NCBI GenBank assembly: GCA_001779955.1
Contig: MFES01000038.1
Location: 14,602 to 24,303, forward strand
DNA length: 9,702 nucleotides
Direction of reading: 5' to 3'
Origin: Candidatus Doudnabacteria bacterium RIFCSPHIGHO2_02_FULL_46_11
GTDB lineage: Bacteria > Patescibacteriota > Doudnabacteria > UBA920 > 2-02-FULL-46-11
Under the pieces are notes generated by a model. The model was not told where the DNA came from, ran no database searches, and worked only from the letters and a program-made list of their open reading frames with translations. Below, one piece after another: positions 5,943 to 9,702 of the stretch. Position 1 is the stretch's first letter. Each line of letters opens with the position of its first letter. A program made the position numbers and the translations under genes.

Positions 5943-7535
5943 ATGTTTGATATTTTGATAAAAAACGGAATTATTTTTGACGGCACCGGAAAAGGAAGCG
6001 GTGTGCGCACTGATATTGGCATTAAGGGTGATACTATTACAGCCATCCGCGATTTACCGGGCTCGGGCGCGCACGAGCTCATCGATGCCAACGGTTTTTA
6101 CGTCGCTCCCGGGTTTGTAGACATTCAGAACCATTCGGACAGCCACGGCATGATTTTAAACCACACCGGCCTCGATAGCCTGGTTGCCCAGGGAGTTACC
6201 ACCGTGGTTATCGGCCAGTGCGGCGCCTCGCTCGCGCCCTTGCCTGATTCTTCGTCCATCAAATCATTGCAGAAATGGGGCTTGATAGAGGGACTTAATG
6301 CAGATTGGCAGACTTATGGAGAGTTTGTTAAGCGTCTGAGCTCGTCTGTTTTTGGAGCTAACGTTGCCAGTTTCGTAGGCCACGCAACTTTACGCCGACA
6401 TTTTACAGGAGATATTTCCCGGACTCTAAACCAAGTTGAAATTCGGCAGCTGGCCAATCTTTTACGCGACAGCCTAAAAGAAGGCGCTTTCGGGATTTCA
6501 TTCGGTTTTCAGTACGGTCATGAAATAAAAACAGCGCCGGAAGAAGTTTTTGCCCTGATGGCGGTAACTAAAGAATATAACCGAATTTTCAGCGCGCACA
6601 TGCGCTCGCAGGATGCGGATTTCGTTAACGCCTTGCAGGAGGTATTGGAATACGGCGGTTCATTCAACGTTAAAACGAAAATTTCCCACTTCAAGGTAGA
6701 AGGCAAGGAAAATCTGAAATTTTTAAGCCAGGGAATAAATATGATTGAGTCGGCCTACCAGAAAGGCACGCAAGTTTGCTTTGATGTTTATCCTTATACC
6801 ACTACTTGGCGCTCTCTTTATACTTACTTGCCCAATTGGGCGTATGAAGGCGGTTTTAAACCCATGCTTGAGAGGATAAAAAATAAGGAACAATCAAAGC
6901 GAATGTTGGTTCAGTTAAGCGAGCGGCGCGACAAGCTCGGCATGCTTTTAGTCACGACTAGCCCCAGGGTCAACAACTTTATCGGCAAGACCGTTGCTGA
7001 AATTTCGCGGAGCCAGAGCCGCACGCCGGAGGAGGCGATACTAGCCATTCTTTCGGCCAATCGCGGCCAAGCCATTGTTTTCGACCATGACGTAGACCCG
7101 AGTGAAGTCACTGTTTTAATGAAGCACCCCTTTTCATTTATCGGCTCGGACGGCATTGGCTATCCTTTTAAAAAAATACAGATGGAAGAACTGCCCCATC
7201 CCCGCTGTTTCGGGGCTTTCCCCCGCTTTTTACGAATGTTGCGCCAGGATAACGTTCCCGACAATTCACTACCGCTCATGTCTTGGGCGGAAGGCATAGC
7301 TAAAATCAGCGGGCGACCGGCTAGTTTTATAGGCTTAAAAAATAGGGGATTGTTGCGCAAGGAATTTAAGGCTGACGTGGTAGTTTTTGATCCGGCTTTA
7401 GTTTCCGACGCGGCAACCTACGCCAACCCTTTCCAGCCGCCAATCGGCCTTAAGTATGTCATCAATAACGGAAAAATAAGCGTTTACGACGGGCAAATTA
7501 CAGGCGTGCACGGCGGGCGCCTGCTGACGACATGA
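5943..7535 (+). CDS. N-acyl-D-amino-acid deacylase (D-aminoacylase) family amidohydrolase
   Basis: This metal-dependent amidohydrolase family hydrolyses N-acyl-D-amino acids; homologues are also annotated as dihydroorotase-like enzymes. The 530-aa length fits D-aminoacylases. An N-terminal beta segment (DILIKNGIIFDGTG) leads into PGFVDIQNHSDSHG, then QGVTTVVIGQCGASLAPL with the metal-bridging Cys (C93), SAHMRSQ (H219), KISHFKVEGK (H249), FIGSDG (D403) and the family signature PHPRCFGAFPRFL; the C-terminal beta domain contains FKADVVVFDP. C93, H219, H249 and D403 match the known D-aminoacylase metal ligands and catalytic Asp. The usual HxH pair after the first strand is Q62-N63-H64, so one His of the weakly bound second metal site is missing. 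The gene overlaps ftsW by 4 nt (ATGA), so it is in one unit with cell-division wall synthesis; a role in recycling D-amino acids from peptidoglycan is inference. Substrate unknown. Confidence 0.88.
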   Translation: MFDILIKNGIIFDGTGKGSGVRTDIGIKGDTITAIRDLPGSGAHELIDANGFYVAPGFVDIQNHSDSHGMILNHTGLDSLVAQGVTTVVIGQCGASLAPLPDSSSIKSLQKWGLIEGLNADWQTYGEFVKRLSSSVFGANVASFVGHATLRRHFTGDISRTLNQVEIRQLANLLRDSLKEGAFGISFGFQYGHEIKTAPEEVFALMAVTKEYNRIFSAHMRSQDADFVNALQEVLEYGGSFNVKTKISHFKVEGKENLKFLSQGINMIESAYQKGTQVCFDVYPYTTTWRSLYTYLPNWAYEGGFKPMLERIKNKEQSKRMLVQLSERRDKLGMLLVTTSPRVNNFIGKTVAEISRSQSRTPEEAILAILSANRGQAIVFDHDVDPSEVTVLMKHPFSFIGSDGIGYPFKKIQMEELPHPRCFGAFPRFLRMLRQDNVPDNSLPLMSWAEGIAKISGRPASFIGLKNRGLLRKEFKADVVVFDPALVSDAATYANPFQPPIGLKYVINNGKISVYDGQITGVHGGRLLTT

Positions 7536-8662
7536 TTAAGTCTTCAAAAAAATCCAAACTGAATCCGCCTAATTATACGCTTTTAGGGCTGACCCTCGGC
7601 CTTATTTTTTTCGGTATTACCGCTATTGCTTCGGCCTCATCGGTCGTTTCTTGGAATAATCAAGGGAACACTTATTACTATCTGGTTCATCAGATACTAT
7701 TCGGCGTGTTTCCCGGGCTCTTGCTGATGGTTTTTTTTAGCAAGATCAATTATCGGTTTTGGCAAAAAATCGCACCACTTCTCATTGTCTTGGTTTTGAT
7801 TTTGCTGCTGGCCGTATTAATCCCGGGCATTGGCGTTGAGATAGGCGGCGCGCGGCGCTGGCTTGATTTGGGCTTTACATACGTGCAGCCTTCGGAAATT
7901 GCCAAGCTTGTTTTGATTATTTATTTAGCGGCCTGGTTTGATAAGCGCCATCGCAATTTATCGGATTTTATGACCGGTTTTTTACCTTCCCTGGTTATGG
8001 CCGGAGTGGTCGCCTTCTTGATTTATCTTCAGCCCGATATGGGTACGCTCATCGTTTTGACAATCACCGCTGCGGCCATGTTCTTTACGGCCGGCAGTCA
8101 AATTAAACATTTGCTTGGCACCAGCGCTTTGGTGCTGGTGGCGCTTTTTTTGGCTATTAAAACCGCACCTTATCGCGCGGCGCGCATCATAACTTTTTTG
8201 GATCCAAGCCACGACCCGCAAGGCATTGGCTATCACGTTAACCAGGCGCTTTTAGCGGTCGGCTCCGGCGGACTTTTAGGATATGGCTACAATAACAGCG
8301 TGCAAAAATACAATTATCTGCCGGAACCGATGGGCGACAGTATTTTTGCGATTATTGCCGAGGAATTGGGTTTTATCCGCGTGACGCTTTTAATGTTATT
8401 GTTTGTGGCTTTTATCTGGACGGGTTTGAATATTGCCAAGCGCACGCCGGATAATTTTGCCAAACTCCTTGCCGTGGGCATAACAACTTGGATTGGCATC
8501 CAGGCCATGATAAATATCGGCGCTATGGTGGCCATCATGCCGCTGACCGGCATACCGCTCCCATTTATTTCGTATGGTTCCTCCTCGCTCATCGCCGTGC
8601 TGGCGGCAACCGGAATTTTACTCAATATCAGCAGGCAAGAAACTAAAGCGAAACAGGTTTAA
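7532..8662 (+). CDS. ftsW: SEDS peptidoglycan glycosyltransferase, FtsW type
   Basis: SEDS proteins polymerise lipid II into glycan strands in the cytoplasmic membrane, with FtsW acting at the septum together with a class b PBP. The 376-aa product has around ten hydrophobic segments. Signatures: IGGARRWLDLGFTYVQPSEIAKL, LQPDMGTLIVL, SGGLLGYGYNNSVQKYNYLPEPMGDSIFAIIAEELGF, with the likely catalytic Asp at D269 of the GDSIFA motif, and GIPLPFISYGSSSLIAVLAATGILLNISR. The NSVQKxxYLPEP and final LNISR segments favour FtsW over RodA, but with only one SEDS gene in view the role could be broader. The ATG overlaps the upstream deacylase stop (ATGA), showing translational coupling. Its stop codon lies inside a 14-bp palindrome (8660-8673) that appears to belong to a truncated inverted-repeat element. 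Confidence 0.93.
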   Translation: MIKSSKKSKLNPPNYTLLGLTLGLIFFGITAIASASSVVSWNNQGNTYYYLVHQILFGVFPGLLLMVFFSKINYRFWQKIAPLLIVLVLILLLAVLIPGIGVEIGGARRWLDLGFTYVQPSEIAKLVLIIYLAAWFDKRHRNLSDFMTGFLPSLVMAGVVAFLIYLQPDMGTLIVLTITAAAMFFTAGSQIKHLLGTSALVLVALFLAIKTAPYRAARIITFLDPSHDPQGIGYHVNQALLAVGSGGLLGYGYNNSVQKYNYLPEPMGDSIFAIIAEELGFIRVTLLMLLFVAFIWTGLNIAKRTPDNFAKLLAVGITTWIGIQAMINIGAMVAIMPLTGIPLPFISYGSSSLIAVLAATGILLNISRQETKAKQV

Positions 8663-8756
8663 TTATATAATTAGGTACGTACCTGCGTACGTACTGACCT
8701 ATCACCGCAATATTAAACAGAATATCGAGGCAGATATCCAGGGTAACTATACAGGA
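8658..8756 (+). mobile_element. truncated inverted-repeat element, copy 2
   Basis: A degenerate third copy of the family. Bases 8658-8686 match the reverse complement of 1621-1649 in copy 1 at 24 of 29 positions, and CAGAATATCGAGG (8718-8730) matches the copy 1 left end on the same strand sense. The right end TAACTATACAGGA (8744-8756) matches the right end of copy 3. No left inverted repeat is visible, so the element seems truncated at the ftsW 3' end, and the ftsW stop codon lies within it. It contains the palindrome at 8660-8673 and GTACGTAC-CTGC-GTACGTAC (8675-8694), an 8-bp hairpin. Two similar segments at 8723 and 8734 suggest a small internal duplication. It directly abuts copy 3 with TGAA between. 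Confidence 0.55.
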
Positions 8757-8760
8757 TGAA

Positions 8761-9000
8761 TCCCGTATAACTTCCTCGATTGCCTGTCCCGTAGTGAACC
8801 GAAGGTTCTACGTCGCCTCGGGGCTCCGATGGCGAGCGAAGCGAGAACTTATCGGCGCAAGCTTGCTTACTACTGGGATTCTCCCGATCAATCTTGGGCT
8901 AAGCAGAGCAATACGGGAATTAAGAAAGAATATATATTTAAACCTTGTTAACCTCGGGTCGAACACAAAACCCCAAGATTATCGAGGTAACTATACGGGA
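8761..9000 (+). mobile_element. non-coding terminal-inverted-repeat element, copy 3 (MITE-like, 240 bp)
   Basis: Left end 8761-8780 (TCCCGTATAACTTCCTCGAT) and right end 8981-9000 (ATCGAGGTAACTATACGGGA) are inverted repeats matching at 17 of 20; the three mismatches are at the same positions as in copy 1. TGAA flanks both sides (8757-8760, 9001-9004), extended by the shared GGA to GGATGAA. The GC-rich interior folds well: TCCCGTAGT (8787-8795) with ACTACTGGGA (8869-8878), hairpin GAACC-GAA-GGTTC (8796-8808), hairpin 8813-8835 (TCGCC/GGCGA and TCGG/CCGA), palindrome GCAAGCTTGC (8857-8866), and AATCTTGGG (8890-8898) with CCCAAGATT (8972-8980). Interior blocks match copy 1 in reverse orientation. 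No protein is supported; a 69-codon open frame merely runs through the repeat. The last base is the A of the next gene's ATG. Confidence 0.75.
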
Positions 9001-9702
9001 TGAATTTTCTTCAAAAATTTTATAAAAACGAGAGCCTGACAAACCGCCGCACTGCCTACGGCCCTTTTTTGGCTGCGGCTCTGCTCCTGGCCGTCCTTGC
9101 TTTAACTTCGTACTTCTATACTAATGCTCTCGGCCGGAAAAATTTGGTTTTGGGTGAAGCGAATATAGCCTATGATAATTTTCTAAAGGGCGCGGATCTG
9201 CTGGCCGACTCTGAAGTGAATTCTGCCGCAAGGTATTTTCAGGATGCGGCCGATAGTTTTTCAAATTTGGAGCAGGAGCTTTCCTTACTTTCGGACGCAA
9301 TTAAGCCCCTTGACGAATCGAATTTGCAAACCGGTTTGGCGCTGGCGCGGGCTGGCGGGAGCTTATCCTTCGCCGGGGAACTGCTGGCCGGCGGAATAGC
9401 CGGCATTGTTGAGCTACCGCTTGCCTTCGTCAACTTATCGACCCTGAACAGTTCGCGCGGAGGGGATGACCTTTCCACAGGAGACAATTCGGCAAACTTG
9501 AGGAGTGTGATTGGCCACAGCCTGAATCAGTTCAGATGGGCGCGTGAACATTTGCTCTCTGCGAAAAGCGAGCTAGATTCGGTCACAAAGGAGTCATTGC
9601 CGGACCGCTACAGGGACTCATTTGATGGGGCTTTGAGCAGATTAACAGAGGCCTTACAAAGTTTGGAGTATATCTTGGGCTTTACCGCCGCGCTTGAACC
9701 TA
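9000..9702 (+). CDS. DUF4012-like membrane protein, N-terminal 234 residues (3' end outside window)
   Basis: The frame is open from ATG 9000 to the right edge. The product starts with a short polar tail (MNFLQKFYKNESLTNRRTAYG), one transmembrane segment at about residues 22-43, then a long outward-facing helical region with Ala/Leu-rich heptad-like stretches (ADLLADSEVNSAARYFQDAADSFSNLEQEL), a small hydrophobic patch (LLAGGIAGIVELPLAFV, ~128-144) and further helices ending LEYILGFTAALEP. This order is what I know from N-termini of DUF4012 proteins common in Patescibacteria, but the conserved core of that family lies beyond the window, so the assignment is tentative. The start is forced: an in-frame TAA lies at 8988-8990, and ATG 9000 is the only near start. 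GAGG at 8984-8987, 12 nt upstream, is a possible but distant Shine-Dalgarno sequence; both it and the A of the ATG lie within the inverted-repeat element. Confidence 0.7.
   Translation, partial: MNFLQKFYKNESLTNRRTAYGPFLAAALLLAVLALTSYFYTNALGRKNLVLGEANIAYDNFLKGADLLADSEVNSAARYFQDAADSFSNLEQELSLLSDAIKPLDESNLQTGLALARAGGSLSFAGELLAGGIAGIVELPLAFVNLSTLNSSRGGDDLSTGDNSANLRSVIGHSLNQFRWAREHLLSAKSELDSVTKESLPDRYRDSFDGALSRLTEALQSLEYILGFTAALEP

Noticed and set aside
1577..9000. CRISPR array
   Set aside because: The repeats are two to three dispersed copies in opposite orientation, without regular spacing, unique spacers or cas genes.
8794..9003. 69-codon frame in copy 3 ending RGNYTG, and a frame at 8574-8759 ending QGNYTG
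   Set aside because: The shared protein ending comes from translating the repeat end (GGTAACTATACGGGATGA). One frame overlaps ftsW in another register and neither has coding features; the similarity is at the DNA level.

Overview
The window looks like a piece of a Patescibacteria/CPR (probably Parcubacteria-like) chromosome. The basis is gene content and style: a DUF4012-type membrane protein, a stand-alone dacA-mraY pair, tiny membrane proteins, AT-rich spacers, promoters that abut start codons, and almost no Shine-Dalgarno sequences. TGA is used as a stop (ftsW/deacylase junction), so the recoded TGA=Gly lineages (Gracilibacteria/Absconditabacteria) do not fit. The phylum call is inference; no rRNA is present.

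Layout: 1-1426 is the C-terminal part of Lon protease, followed after 5 nt by a 44-aa hydrophobic ORF. 1577-1851 is a non-coding element with 20-bp terminal inverted repeats. 1863-1970 is a run of hairpins ahead of a 56-aa membrane ORF (1984-2154). A terminator with an overlapping promoter then leads into trxB (2276-3193). trxB converges on trxA (3372-3698, minus strand) across a large foldable spacer and a trxA terminator. Rightward from 3801 comes a cell-wall block: a DD-carboxypeptidase (dacA type) and mraY in one unit, then a D-aminoacylase-like amidohydrolase overlapping ftsW by 4 nt. The interval 8663-8999 has no gene; it holds a truncated and a full copy of the same inverted-repeat element. 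The second copy ends exactly at the ATG of a partial DUF4012-like gene that runs off the right edge.

Together the genes cover protein quality control (Lon), thiol redox (TrxA/TrxB) and peptidoglycan metabolism (MraY makes lipid I, FtsW polymerises lipid II, the carboxypeptidase trims stem peptides, and the deacylase may recover D-amino acids).

The most unusual content is a family of small, gene-less elements present three times (1577-1851 in one orientation; 8658-8756 truncated and 8761-9000 complete in the other). They share ends, flanking direct repeats and interior blocks, and the last copy appears to have supplied the translation start region of its downstream gene. I do not recognise this family.
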